Source of the DNA: Takakia lepidozioides
Lineage: Eukaryota; Streptophyta; Takakiopsida; Takakiales; Takakiaceae
Length of the DNA: 60,000 nt
Assembly (NCBI GenBank): GCA_030704615.1
Contig: CM060732.1
Span: forward strand, 24,182,001-24,242,000
Reading direction: 5' to 3'
In this document: in pieces, positions 1-11,760 of the stretch
Position numbering within the stretch: position 1 is the first letter of the stretch
How the letters are laid out: every line of letters starts with the position of its first letter
Made by a program: the position numbers and the translations under genes
Notes under the pieces: generated by a model
What the model was told of the DNA's origin: nothing
Databases searched by the model: none
The model's input: the letters and a program-made list of their open reading frames with translations, nothing else

Positions 1-31
1 GAGGCAAACAATGTCTCATGAGTACATTCTA
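1..31 (+). mobile_element. LINE 3'-end stub
   Basis: The first ~30 bases match the 3' terminus shared by the other LINE copies here (a CAAACAA..TCTTATGAGTACATTCT-like ending, compare 8525-8549 and 23196-23216). GAGGCA occurs at 1-6 and again at 34-39 just after the tail, which could be a target-site duplication cut by the window edge. The stub lies within or upstream of MED25 intron sequence. It is too short to be sure of, but the tail motif is distinctive. Confidence 0.5.
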
Positions 32-521
32 TTGAGGCACGTACTGGTTGTGGTGTGCAGCAATGACAGGTATAGCAGGGCGGCAGACCTCAAATGGAGT
101 GGTCAATGTCAAAATGGTACATACTTAGATGCCTCTCTCTCTCTCATATGTGTATGTTCCTTTCTAATTTCTCTTGTAGTTCTGTACTAGCCACTTGTCT
201 TCGTATTGGCCCAATCTCAAATCTCTGATGCATGGACGTGACTATTGCTGTAGTTACTAAAGGTTGTCTGTGGTGGCATTGCATGCTGGCTCCTAGGCTG
301 GGCTCCATGTTTTTTGTAATTCTTGGATAGTCTACCGCTAGAAATTGTATTTATCAAAAGACTGAAGAGTGCACAAAGATTTCTGTCAAGTCCCTCTTAC
401 GAAGTCATTAGCCACGAGAACAACTTTTGCAGCTTTTGTGGAACCCTCAAACACCATGAACTCGCCTCTATCTTTCAGAGTCTTCCAAAGGCTCACTTGT
501 CTTAGGCTGTCTCTTGCTCAG

Positions 522-3500
522 GAGGCTGCATCAGGACAGGGGCTTGTCCCGACCTCAGGAGCACTGCCTTCGCTTTTGCACAGCACCGTGGGCACCCCCC
601 CTCTCCAAATGCAGCACCCCTCTTCCTCAGGTCACTCAGGCCCAGATACGCTTCAGACCTCTGAAACTTCAGCTTCCAATCAAGATTTCAAACCCCCTGG
701 GTCCCTTGCGGCGAACTCTGCAGCTGCCCTGGCCTTGTTAAACAACACACCTTCCCAAGCACGCCATGGGGCAGGGACTAACACCCTGGGCACCACAAGT
801 GTGGCACCAGCTGGCATGTCGAGTGCTAGCATGATCTCTACAGGAGTCTCCAATCCCCTGTCTATTGGGCAATCGACTACCCTGGGGGCCACTGGAAGCC
901 AGCTTGGTGTTGTAGGAGTGGCTCCGAGCTCTGTGGGCATGGGGACTGGTATCAATGTGGGACAGAACACACTAGGAGTAGGAGCCCACGGGAACAATGT
1001 GAACCTTGTGGGCACCAGTAGCCTCAGTTCTGGCCAAGGGGGAAGTACAGTCAACAGTATGGTTACAGGTGGACAGCCTGGGGTGGGACTTTCACAAGTT
1101 TCAGTAACCGGCGGAGGACAGCCTCAACCAACTGCACCTGGCGTACTAGCTGGGCTTGGGGGGACACCAACCGTTGGGTTGGGGACAGCTGGTGTGAGCT
1201 CAGGGGCAGGGACCATGATACCCACACCAGGGCTTACTCAGCCAGGTGGTCAAGGCATACAGTCTCATGGAGCCAGTAACAGTGTGCTCCCCAGCAGCCT
1301 GCATGGTCAGTCTGCTGGCACAACACTGCCTCAGCAGCAGCAGCAGCAGCAATTTAAGTATACCAAGCTTTGGGAGGTAAGTCTAGCTCCAATTTTATGC
1401 TCCACTTAATCATAGATCCTCTGTGCTCTGCCTGTCGCAGTCCTATCTTATTATCGTAAACCAGTCCCTACATAAACAAACTATGAGCAAGATAACCACC
1501 CAACCTAGAATCCTCTACTTGCCACTTGCTAAGGAGTATTCTCTAAGTCATGTAACCTGCTATTTTCTCAGCCTTGCTCTTCAAGGACAGCCTGTGTCTC
1601 CCCCTAGTGTCTCACATCAATACTCGCTGTGAGAATACCCTTTGGTATCCCCTTACTTGCTACCCTCAGATCTAACCCTTGGTCTTTACCATTCTGATTG
1701 TTCCCCTTCCCTTACTCGGTCATAAGTCTCTTCAGCTTCTGACATATTCTATATATTTATATATACGTCTGACACCAACCAGAGTTAGCGGAAATAAGAA
1801 CCTCTTCCCCTTGAGCCTTTCTTCTGGTATAACTTTCTATTTCCAGCTTTGCTTAGCCACTAACCTAGGCTACAAACCTAGTCCGTGACATTCTCTACCC
1901 CTTCAAGGTCATTGTCCTCAATGACAAACTCTAGATACTGCTCCCGTAGTATCCGTAAGTGGAAGCCCATGCCACACAACCAAACACTCCTTGATAAGCC
2001 GATAACGTAACCTGTGCTCTCTTCTATCCAAGATTCGACAAGCTCCATGCGCATCACTGTCAGCCTCCTGCAGAAGTATGGTGCCTTCAACTAAGTTACT
2101 GTATCTTGAGCTTGCTAGCTTGAAACACTGGATGTATCTTGCATGTATCTGGAAGCTCTAGTTTATATGCCACATCATTAATTCGTTTTTCACTTACCCA
2201 AGGTCCACAATACCAAGGTGATAACTTCCTGCAACTCTTCTTTTTGCTCTTCCCTTTCTCGAGGGTAGCGGCTGAAGATGGAATCAAAAGGAAGACTGTA
2301 TCCCCTTCCTCAAACTCTCTGTGCGTGCGTTTCTTATCCGCTTATGTCTTGGCCCTATCTAAGGCCTTGCAAATATTCAGCCTTGCACTTGCTATCTGTT
2401 CTTGCATTTGAGTTACAAACTCCGTCGCGCACTAGGTACGTCATTTTTTGAAACACCCAGAGCACTTGTGCTGGCTGGTCTATAGCCATATACTAACTCG
2501 AATGGACTTACACCTGCAGAAGAATATTTCTTGTCCTTGTAGGCAAACTCCAATAATGGCAAATACTATTCCCATCTAGTCTGTTTCTCACTCACATAGG
2601 CTCTCAACATTATCCTCTAGATCTTGGTTGACCCGCTCGGTCTGTCCATCACTTTGTGGATGATCTTACACTACTCATGTTCAACATGGTTTCCAGAATC
2701 TGAAAAGCAGCTGTCCAAAAATGACTCGAAAATCTAGGATCTCTATCCGATGCCGTGGACTCGGGCTGTCCATGTAACCGAAAGATATTGTGAACAATTC
2801 TGCTACCTCAGCAGCTCTAACCCTCTTCTTGGTAAGAATAAAATGCGCCATCTTAGATAACCTGTCCACAACTACTACTACTGCATCTTTCCCCCGTTCC
2901 CCATTCCAATGAATGCAAAAAGCCTGGAATTTTCGAGGCGGTCTCAGAATGAACTAATCCCTCTTTTTGCGCATTAGTATCTTGGTTAACCTTTTGCCAC
3001 ACACTTTGGATATATCATTGATGTCTTGAGCTGCTCTTATCAAAAGTGCTATCTATCACTGTAAACCTCATCTGATACATACTATGAGATAGTGCATCAG
3101 CATCCACATTATCTTGACCTTCCTATATTGAATCTCTATATGAAGTTCTTGCATCAATTCTGACCATCTAGCTTGACGTCCTGAGAGATTACGCTGGTTA
3201 CACAAATACATGAGGGTGTAAATTGTGCCCCATACAAATAATATACCTTCAAAGCATGTGTGATAGCATACAACTCCTGCTCATGAGTGGGATATCGCTG
3301 TTGAGCTGGATTCTGCTCCCTACTTTCAAAAGCAATTGGCTCATAAGGTAACCGAGGTTTGAGGAAAATCTGGTTATCAAGCTAATAGCTTTAGAACTGG
3401 AACACAGTGAGCATCCACTTGGTGGGTGACATTTAAGTTCTCATGGTAAGATAGGAAGCTGTGTATGTTTTTATTCTCTTGTCAGTATGTGTTCTTCATT

Positions 3501-6500
3501 TTTGCACAGGGAGTATTAGCAGGGCAAAGACAAGGAAAGCCTGTTCCAATTTGCAAGCTTGAGGTAATTAGGCTGACCTTCCCTGCTACTTCTAACCAAG
3601 ATAAAATGCATTACAATGTTATCTCTTCTTTCTTTCTGGTTGTCTGTGCGTGCTGCTTCTTAGTCAGTGCAATCTTAAAGGAGTAACAAGCAGATCTTGA
3701 CCGCATGCAGCCCCCCAATGTCTGTGCCCTGGCTGGTACAATAGGCATTCAGGTCAGGTGAGTGTCTTTTTCTTTACCTGTGAAAACACTCCATTTTAAC
3801 CAACACCAATCCAAGATTGGAACCTTTCACATACAAGGATAATTTTTTGCGAAGCATCTCAGAATAGGTGTTTTGTTTCCTACAAAGACTGGGTCCACTT
3901 CACTTGGGCTTCCTGCCATCATGATGGATGGTGAAATATAGGTGCAGTGTCACTGCTGACCAAGCCCTACTTTGGGTGAGGTTTACATTACATGACTGAT
4001 AGAGGGTGGCCTTAGACACTGACAATGCATGAGGCTCCCATTTTGTATGGTAGAATCTTGTTTACCAACGGGGAGGACTACGCACTGGTACCATTTTTAT
4101 ATTGGTCCTGGTACATTCACCAGGTACAAGCCATAGTACAGATCTACCATATTCTCATCTACCCTCAGTACGTATTACCCTGTTTTGAGGTAAGGTTTTG
4201 AGGAGATAACCACATGTTGGAATTCACATGTGGGTATTCACCACTCCTTAGAGAACCTCTTGTAAAGAAGGCCAAAAGCTGCAAAGGCAACAAAAGAGGC
4301 CCAAGGCCCAGAATGAAGGATGAGGTCCTCAGAAGAAGCAAAGTGTCTGGAACTATTTTTGAAGTGAGAACTACCTTTAGAGCGAAAAGCTTGAAGACCC
4401 TATCAAATGAAGCAACTTGAAGAAGAAGGCTCCTGACCTGAAGAACAGAATGAAGGCTGGGGGATCCTCTTAAGCATGGATGGCCAGTGAACATGCAGAA
4501 ACCTAAGCGGTTGCCACAAAAGACTACTAACCTTTCTTCCAAGGTAACTTTGGAGATATAGACACTGACAATTTTCTATGACATTTTGGAGCCTGATGGG
4601 CATGGGTCAGAGGGAGGAAAGACCTTATATGGGGCATGGTATGGGTGTGGCAGGGCTACCGGCAAACTATCTCGCCTGAAAAGTATGTGCACCTGTCCAA
4701 CCTCTTGTCAAACTCTGATATTTCTATCTCTAACCTCCTCAGTGTGCATAGTTGCTGCCTTGAGGCTGGTTGCTGCAATGTGAAACCAGAATGTGTATCT
4801 TGTTGAGACGAGATCATGCATGATGTATTGAAAGAGGTTTATTTTACTGTAGTAAAGTGTTTGGGGCATTTCCAGTGGTATCTGTGCATTTGCCACCTAT
4901 TGTGGACCATTTATGCAGTGTGTGGTGCATCCATCCTCATGTATGGGCATCACTGTTTCTCTGTTATCACCTTCATTGCCTCTTAAGTGCCTTACTCGGG
5001 GATTCCAATTGCCATTCTCTTTTCTTAGGAGGGGAGAGGACAGTGGCAAGATATTCCTTTACTCTTAGGAACTAATTGTCTGCGGTAGAGCAGTTAATTG
5101 GTGGACTAATGAGATTAAACACCCCTTTTTTTGTGAAAAATTGAACTTAGTTCTCAGAATTCGTCGCTAGTAGTGCGGAGCAATGCGAAGCCCCGGTAGC
5201 CCTTGCATGGCACTTTAAGAAAAGAACAGGACGGGTAGCTCAGTGCTAGAGCACCCCACCAGAATGGGGGAGGTCCTAGGTTCAATCCCTAGCCCAACCA
5301 TACGCGAGTGGTTTTCCAACATATGAGTATGCTCCCGATAAATTCAATATTTTTGCTTTTTGCAAGCAGATTGATGGCAGCACTGATTATACAACAGCAT
5401 AGTGTAAATTACAATGTCGCCACTGCGTTTGGGGCAATGTGTGCGAGTGTGATCAGGAATCTTGCACACACACTCACACACACACACATAAAGGGTTGCA
5501 AGATAGCATGTTTTCCGTGAAGGTGCAGTGCACAACTCACATTTTTGTGCATTTGTTGGTAAACATCAGTGATCAAATACCTCGCCGTGACCAAAAGGGC
5601 AGCCTCGAAAAAATGTAAACGGCAGTCATGTATGACAAAGGCCAGATGTCAAGGCCTTTCTTTTAAAAGTGCCTTGTACCCCCGATGAATTTCTTCTACA
5701 TGCACCGAGCATGCAATGTTTAGTCAGCTTAGAACATACTGCGTTCATATATAAGCAAATTGTGAGGAGGGGATGGGTTGGTGTTCACCTTGGCAAGGTG
5801 TGAAAGGCTATGAGTTCACACAGAAAGTGTATGTCTGTTTTGTAACTAGTTCAACTTTGCTTACTGCTGCTTCGTGCAGCTTTCTCAATATCAATCAAAT
5901 ATCTAACACCGTATCCTCACACATCGCGGCATAAACTTGCACTTGTTCAAGTTGGCAATCATGCTTATGATTGTGGCTTTTTACAGGATGAATGGTCTGG
6001 AACGGCTACGGTATGCCACGGTGAAGGAGAATATAGAACCTGAGAGTGTTCAGACGAGCCCTCTATAAAGAGTGCTGCAATTAGAGAATTGTGGGCGAGG
6101 TACTACCAGCTCCGTAAAGATATCAATCAGCTTGTTAGGTCTCAGAAGAAATTATACTGGGACAAGTTATACAGTGAAATAAACTCAAATCACCATGGTG
6201 GTAATGACAAGAAATTCTGGTTGGCCCTTCAACGTTTGTACAAACCGAAAAACGGTCAGCAAGTACAAGCGCTGAAGACTACTAAAGGTGCAGTGGTGAC
6301 TTCATCGGTTGACATTGTCAAAACCTTTGAAACTCACTACAGTATCCTTGGCAGAACTTCTAGGTCTAACAGTGAGGGGTCTTCTGCTGAATGGAGGGAC
6401 AGTTGGAAAAACTGTTCCTATGATTCAAAACAGCCCTGATGAACTGGAGTATATTTCAATGGCTTATAATGCTCCCATTAGTTCTTCTGAGATTGTGGAA

Positions 6501-9500
6501 GCAATTGAACATTTAAATGGATATAAAGCTGGTGGACCTGATGGTATTGTCAACAAGCTTATCAAGCACGGTGGCGATCCCATGATAGAGGCCCTAGTTC
6601 TCCTCTTTAACCTTATCTGGAAGACTGAAATGATCCCCTTTCGCTGGCGACAGGGGGTCATTGTCAATCTATACAAGAAGGGTGACAGAGAAGAACCGGG
6701 GAACTACCGTGGCATCACGCTCCTCAATGCTGTTGGCAAGACATTCTGCAGAGTTATAAGTACTCGTCTCGAGGTTGATCTGGAGTCCAGAGGTTGTTTC
6801 CACGAAGGACAAGCTGGCTTTCGGCGAAACAGGGGCTGTGTGGATCATATCTTCACTCTAAGCCAGATTATCCAGGGAAGGAAAAAAGAAGGGAAACCCA
6901 CTTATGTCTTTTTCCTGGATGTCAAAAAGGCTTATGACACAGTGTGGAGGGATGGCCTATGGTTCCGCCTCTGGTCTTGTGGGATCAAGGGAAAGATGTG
7001 GAGAGTTGTCCACAACTTGTATGCTCACACCAAAAGCTGTGTCACTGTTAACGGACAGAAGTCCAACTTCTTTGACATAGACCAAGGTGTAGCTCAAGGA
7101 TGTACTCTCTCCCCTCTGCTCTTCAATGTTTTCATCAATCAACTCCTCGAGGATGTGGAAAGTGAGGGATTTGGGTTAAGGGTGGGTGATACCACCATAC
7201 CAGCCCTTATGTTTGCGGATGACTTCGCAGGCATAGGGGAGACTCCAACCAATCTCCAGGAGTTGATTGATTGCGCAAAGAGATACTTTGATCTTTGGGG
7301 GCTAGAGGCTAATGTCAGCAAATGTGCAGTGGTAGCATTCAACGACAGAGGAGAGGGAGGAAGTGATCTTAAGTGGCAGTGGGGTAGCCAAGAGATCCCG
7401 GTCCTCCCTTCCTACACTTACCTGGGCGTTGAGTTCTCCTCCAATTGTAATTGGGATGCACATATCCGGAAAGTTGTTCAAACTGGCAAGGGCAAAGCTC
7501 TGGGGCTCACTAAATTTTTCCACTGCAGAGGGGTCAACTCTGAGGTTAAGAAAACGATGCTTTGTCGCGTTATTAGACCTGCCTTGGAGTACGGATCTGC
7601 AATATGGGTTGATAACTCCAACCAGGCTAAGTCTCTAGAATCCATTCAAGTGGGGGTGCTTAAGGAGTGTATGTCAGCATGCTCCAAAACAGCCAATGTG
7701 GCTGTTCGGGGTGAGTTTGGCATTCCGTCCTTAAGCTCCCGACGAGATGAATTCAAGGTCAGATGGTGGGGTCAGCTGCAACATATGCCCAACACCAGAT
7801 ATCCTAAATTAATCGACTCTATATCTTGGAAACAGGACCGCCCTGTCAAACAGGCTAAGTCCTGGCAGAAGAGAGTAGAAGAGATCCTCAAGGACCTGGA
7901 CCTGGATCCGCAAGTCTTGACCCTGCTGGATAAATCTAACTTAGAGGCTGTAGTGTCTGTTGCCATGAGATTGTCTGATGAAAATGAAGTTAGGCAGAAA
8001 ACTTCCCTGAACTTGTTTCCAGTCTGTGACATGGGGGAGGACATCTTGGATGACCTCAAGGGTCTACCCACTCTCGGCACTAGACTGAAATTTAAACTCA
8101 GGGCAGGAAGCCTACCTTTGAACAGCAAACAGAAGCAGAGAGGAAAGGGAGAGTGCAATTGCCCGTTGTGTGGGCAATCTGAAGACAGTATTCATTTTCT
8201 GATACACTGTCCGGGGTTCTCTCACCAAAGAGACGCTCTCTTCAAATCTATTAAGGGAATTGTGCCTGTACCCCTGTTTACCAACTTTGAAAGTCTCGAG
8301 GCTGAGCCAAAAGCCCAGGCCCTCCTGAGGCCTAGTTTTTGGGCAAATCACACACAGCAGATTGATGCTTGTGTGAAGGGATTTCTAGAGGATATCTGGA
8401 AAACCCGGATTAATTCTTTATATGGAGGTAAGTCTTACTACCAACGTCAGCCCCTGACAGAGGTAGGTTCTGTCCCTTTTGTTCCCGCTCAAACTGGGCG
8501 CGGGGTCAATGGCCACAAGGCTACGGCAAACAACGTCTTATGAGTACAATCTTAGGAAGCCAAAACAAGAGAAGAGTACCTGGACTTCCTGGAAAGAGAA
8601 CGGAAAAGAGAGGCACGGGTAGATGAGGACTCCAGGTTCCCCCTCGGCTGGACAGATTGAAATTCTGAGTTTCACGAGTTGATTACCTGATTGGAGGGTT
8701 GCTAAGAGATAACCAAGTGATTATGTTCATCTCAAGGGCAAGGGGATGATTCTGGCTCAGTAAGTGTGGCTTGGTGCCAGAGGTTATTTGTAGAGTGTTC
8801 GTACCTTATAAGTAGATGCAAGGTTTGTTTAATTTTTGTTTTTGTATTGTTGATGTGACAGATTGGCTGCTGATTGGCCAGCCACAATGCAGATAGTACG
8901 TCTGATTGCCCAGGATTACATGAACAGCAAGTACGCTAACCTCCCCGGCTTTTTGTTTTCTTACAAATTCTATTTTCTGAAAGTGATAAATGCTGAACAT
9001 TCTTGAAGAGGTCTTGTACATTTGTGTTTCTATGATGTTTTTATTTCTCAGTACGTCTGCACCCTCTGTCAGAAACTGATGAAGTCAGTAGGGGAGTTAT
9101 GACAGCTGTCACTGTTATATAGTATCTAGTTGATGGTCTCATGCCCTTGGATTGACTCTCCGAGTGATGAGACTCCATTCTTTCTGGATTCCTTCCCTTT
9201 TGCTATATTTCATTTCCTTGTCGTTTTGTCCTAAGGCTTTCGCTTTCATCTCATGTGCTCTTCTTAACCTTTGATGTGCCTATCTTTTAATCTTTGGTTA
9301 CCTCTCAGATGTCAGTTCAGAGTTTACTAGGCTCCCACGTTTATATATGTTTTAATGTCTCCTTGATTAATCCCTTGGCAAAGAGATTTGAACTCTCATC
9401 CGCCATCTGCTGATTCCAGTAGCCTACTGTGAACATGTAGGGAGGATAGAAATTGCAGTAAAAATCTTATATTGGGGTACTTTGATTCAGGGACTACCAA

Positions 9501-10530
9501 GGCAGGGCAGAACTTCTGGTGTTCCGACCTCTTTCATCCCACGGCTTTCTAGTGCAACTTGCTGAAAAAAAATTGGTATGCTAAACAAATTGTATTTAAT
9601 TACTTGGCCTCCTTTTGGACATGATACATTAATTACATCTGTGCTGCTAACGAGTTACTGGGTGGAATGTATCGAGATTCAGTGTGCAGTGATTCAGCTA
9701 CCATCGCAGACTCTTCTGTTGGCCAGCACTGAGAGGCCCGGCCGCATGATCGGCATGCTATTTCCAGGGGTCTGTCTCTCTCTCTCATAGTATTATATCT
9801 TTTGTACGTGGCACAAGATGAGATGGAGATTTTTTTGTGTTGAGAATCAGGTATGTAGGAAGACCAGTGCGGAAGCCGTAAATCCATCACTGTTCTTGTT
9901 CTGCATAGCAAGATGCTTCATTGATATGTAGAAGTTACATCCTGTCCAAGATACTTTTGCCTTTTTTCAAGGCAGGCGAGATAGAGGTATACTTCTTTAC
10001 ATCGCTTCGGCTAGGATATGCTTCAATTGAAAACGTTAGCAGTTTGGGCAACATTTGCAGCATGAAAGTCACTTCAGATGCCTCGAAGTACTGAAGCTCA
10101 TTTTGAACAACAAAACCACTTTCTTTTGAACCACACGGCATTGCCAATACTTGGAATATTTATTTCCTGATGGCCAACTGTAAATTCGGGTAGTACCTAC
10201 ACTTTCGCCGTCATGTCTAGATCAGGAATGATGCTTGAAAGGGCTGACTTTGCTGTTCTGGCTGACAGAATTGACAGGTTGGATTTTGTTTTTGTCTCTG
10301 ATCATAGATTTAAATCGATGTGGCAGGATAAGGTGGTGTTCAAGCCACAATTGTCATCCAGTGGTCAACCAGCAGGGGTAACAGGTGGAGCCACTGTGGG
10401 GGCAGCTCAGTCTTTAGGTCAGACAATGGGACAAACAACTTTCTCGCAAGGTCAATTGAGCACCCAACAAGCACGATCTCAGCTCATGCCAGGTCCGGCT
10501 AGTCTACAAGGTTCCAGTTTCTTGCCATAA
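522..10530 (+). CDS. MED25: Mediator subunit 25 (PFT1), 3' part, multi-exon
   Basis: Mediator complex subunit 25, a nuclear coactivator. Exons seen: 522-1376 (acceptor TGCTCAG; Gly/Ser/Thr-rich linker ending in a short poly-Gln and YTKLWE, donor GTAAGT), 3510-3563 (LAGQRQGKPVPICKLE), 8862-8930 (LAADWPATMQIVRLIAQDY), 9491-9575 (LLVFRPLSSHGFLVQL), 9683-9769 (CAVIQLPSQTLLL..IGMLFPG) and 10327-10530 (DKVVFKPQ, then a Gln/Gly/Ser tail and TAA). The order and wording match the activator-interacting domain and C-terminus of plant PFT1. Phases agree at every join tested. One short exon of 3n+2 bases between 3563 and 8862 was not found. The N-terminal von Willebrand domain lies left of the window. The tail is much less Gln-rich than in Arabidopsis. 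The large introns hold a gypsy remnant and a LINE. Confidence 0.9.
1391..3400 (-). mobile_element. Ty3/gypsy retrotransposon remnant (RNase H, integrase, 3' LTR start)
   Basis: Read on the minus strand from about 3400 downward. A degenerate RNase H (PYEPIAFESREQNPAQQRYP, then THEQELYA and the NVDADALSH-like end) is followed by integrase core (VDRLSKMAHFI, AAEVAELF, 2681-2869) and the integrase C-terminal segment (VAYKLELP, KIHPVFQASKLK, 2096-2287). The polyprotein ends at about 1878. TGTCACGGACTAGG begins at 1890, a typical gypsy LTR start, so 1391-1890 is probably LTR-derived, though its far edge was not found. Several frameshifts and stops break the frame. The RT, gag and 5' LTR are absent. 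It lies antisense in a MED25 intron. Confidence 0.8.
5229..5300 (+). repeat. tRNA-like sequence with Pol III A and B boxes (tRNA pseudogene or SINE head)
   Basis: A cloverleaf can be drawn: D-arm GCTC..GAGC, anticodon arm CCCC..GGGG, T-arm CTAGG-TTCAATC-CCTAG, with A box TAGCTCAGTGC (from 5235) and B box GGTTCAATCCC (5279-5289). The acceptor stem GGACGGG/CCCAACC has two mismatches, the anticodon stem has an A-G pair, and loop position 33 is C rather than T. A functional tRNA is therefore unlikely. An internal promoter heading a SINE or a decayed tRNA copy fits better. Confidence 0.6.
5461..5490. repeat. CA-rich microsatellite
   Basis: A CACACA-rich run interrupted by CT, inside the DNA inserted in LINE copy 1. 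Confidence 0.8.
6053..8543 (+). pseudogene. LINE ORF2 remnant: reverse transcriptase and C-terminal zinc motif
   Basis: The RT reads through the usual blocks: GGPDGIVNKLIKHGGDP, VIVNLYKKGDREEPGNYRGI, QAGFRRNRGCVDHIF, FFLDVKKAYDTVW, GVAQGCTLSPLLFN and the catalytic box FADD at about 7213-7226. A C-terminal CPLC..(E)DSIHFLIHCPGF motif is the cysteine/histidine motif common in LINE ORF2. Relative to copy 2 there is a 2-bp deletion near 6400 (GGGACAGTTGG) that shifts frame between two pieces (6089-6439 and 6309-8543). There is also a ~13-bp deletion near 6084. After the shift the RT frame stays open to TGA at 8541-8543. The endonuclease half is missing, so this copy is not autonomous. Confidence 0.85.
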
Positions 10531-11229
10531 TATGCACTTGTAAAATGATTACAGCAAAGACTCAAGTTTTGAATGTTTGGCATGCTTGGCCTCTTTAAAA
10601 TGTCAGGAAAATGAAATGACCAAGGGATGCATGGGAGTCCTGTCCTCAGAGCGCCAGGATTTTCTGTCCAATTGTGCCCGTAGGAATATGAAAGGTAGTA
10701 AACGAGAAACCAGAAATGGTGACATGTCTATGTGCTTTGCCTCTATGTGGACTTCACAACGACGAGAACGTTTTTGATCAGCCAATGGAGGACTCAAACT
10801 ATATATACAAAATTCAATGTATATATACAATTGTGTAAAACACTCTTCTGTCTCCAGATTAGTTTTCTTGATGAGACAGTTAACATCGAGCATTAGACTA
10901 CGAGATGAGAACTATTCCAGCAAATACTCTTTTCTGAACTTGGGCTAGGACTCACAAATTTTAACATGATGTATGTCTATGTACACTGATGGGACGACAA
11001 CCATCGTTGCATATGCTGTTGCCTACACCAAGGCACTGACTTAGCACCCGACTTTATAGCAACAAGGGCAAAAGACGCATTTGAGACCGGGAAAAAAAAG
11101 CTTGAGTCCTGATCAACCCCCATTGGGATCTGTGCACAGTGATGCATCAGACATTGCCTTAGTAAAAATCGTGATTGAGAATTTAGATTCCCCAATCTAG
11201 TATGCGAGCAAATTACTCAAAAAAAGAAT
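10531..11229. other. MED25 3' flank, no gene seen
   Basis: This is probably 3' UTR and intergenic DNA. The small open frames at 10577-10777 (+) and 10603-10893 (-) have no family signature and overlap each other. A short AT repeat (TATATACAA twice) lies at about 10800-10830. Confidence 0.5.
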
Positions 11230-11760
11230 CATAGCACTATGAAGTGAAAAGCATTGACTATGATGTATGTTATTCAAAAGAGCCTGCAATACCTGCTATG
11301 TAATCAATTCAAGTTAATTGTGAACCATCAACCTCTGGTGCACTTGTCTAACCGACCAGGGTGGCACGATGGCTACCTACTACAGTTCTATGTGGAGGCA
11401 ATCCACAAACAGAAGACTACATGTCAGGGCTGACCACTTATCATGACCATGACTAGCCATGGGGGTTAAGGATCAACTACTGGATGCTAGTTTGTTCTTT
11501 GTTCAAAGAAGGACGAAGAGGAATTTGATCCCTTTAGATGTTCTAGGGGTATTCTACAAAGAGAAGGATTCTCTAAACATGTTTCGGAAGCACAATTAGT
11601 GAGGACAATTATTCTGTGACAACAACCTTGACTAGGAGGAACAAGATTTGGACAACCATACTCAAGCAATACCCAAACTAAGCATCTGCAGGCGGACAGG
11701 TACCTACGAAGTGGAGGCCGAAGATAGCCACTGCTCTTCACTCCATGGAAGACAATGGCT
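11230..11760 (+). mobile_element. Ty3/gypsy remnant: end of RNase H and linker
   Basis: In + frames the block QYLLCNQFKLIVNHQPL (about 11287-11337) matches the RNase H 'F.L.TDHQPL' motif. RPGWHDGYLLQFYVE and, after a shift, RADHLS follow, resembling the 'ARW...L..Y...NV.ADALSR' end of gypsy RNase H. The next ~250 bases (DASLFFVQ, LIPLDVLGVFYK) resemble the linker before integrase. Stops and shifts are frequent. No LTR was found. It is an old fragment, and the family call rests on short motifs. Confidence 0.5.

Larger units (their letters stand above)
5121..6052. mobile_element. ~0.93-kb insertion inside LINE copy 1
   Basis: This block interrupts LINE sequence that is contiguous in copy 2. 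It starts with ACCCC and a T-run, holds a tRNA-like sequence at 5229-5300 and a CA microsatellite at about 5463-5489, and has no coding region I recognise. No clear terminal repeat or target duplication was found. A few LINE bases at the junction (about 9 in copy 2) appear lost. It could be a tRNA-derived SINE with extra sequence, or filler captured during repair. Confidence 0.55.
5072..8549 (+). mobile_element. LINE copy 1, 5'-truncated, target duplication TCTTAGGAA, internally interrupted
   Basis: Non-LTR retrotransposon in a MED25 intron, sense to the gene. A 9-bp direct repeat TCTTAGGAA flanks it at 5063-5071 and 8550-8558. The first 49 bases (5072-5120) equal the start of copy 2 at about 20014. 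Unrelated DNA then runs to about 6052, where LINE sequence resumes (GACGAGCCCTCTATAAAGAG). The element ends at TTATGAGTACA without a poly(A) tail. There is no endonuclease domain. The nested insertion shows that it was in place before the 5121-6052 segment arrived. Confidence 0.85.

Noticed and set aside
680-1054. 124-codon open frame on the minus strand
   Set aside because: It is antisense to the low-complexity Gly/Ser/Thr-rich MED25 exon, and its length follows from that composition.
3660-3760. Possible MED25 exon (ADLDRMQPPNVCALAGTIGIQ) with a donor at 3754
   Set aside because: It does not resemble MED25. A TAA precedes the frame at the likely acceptor, and the phase does not suit the next exon.
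5229-5300. Functional tRNA gene
   Set aside because: Acceptor and anticodon stem mismatches and no T at position 33. It is kept only as tRNA-like.
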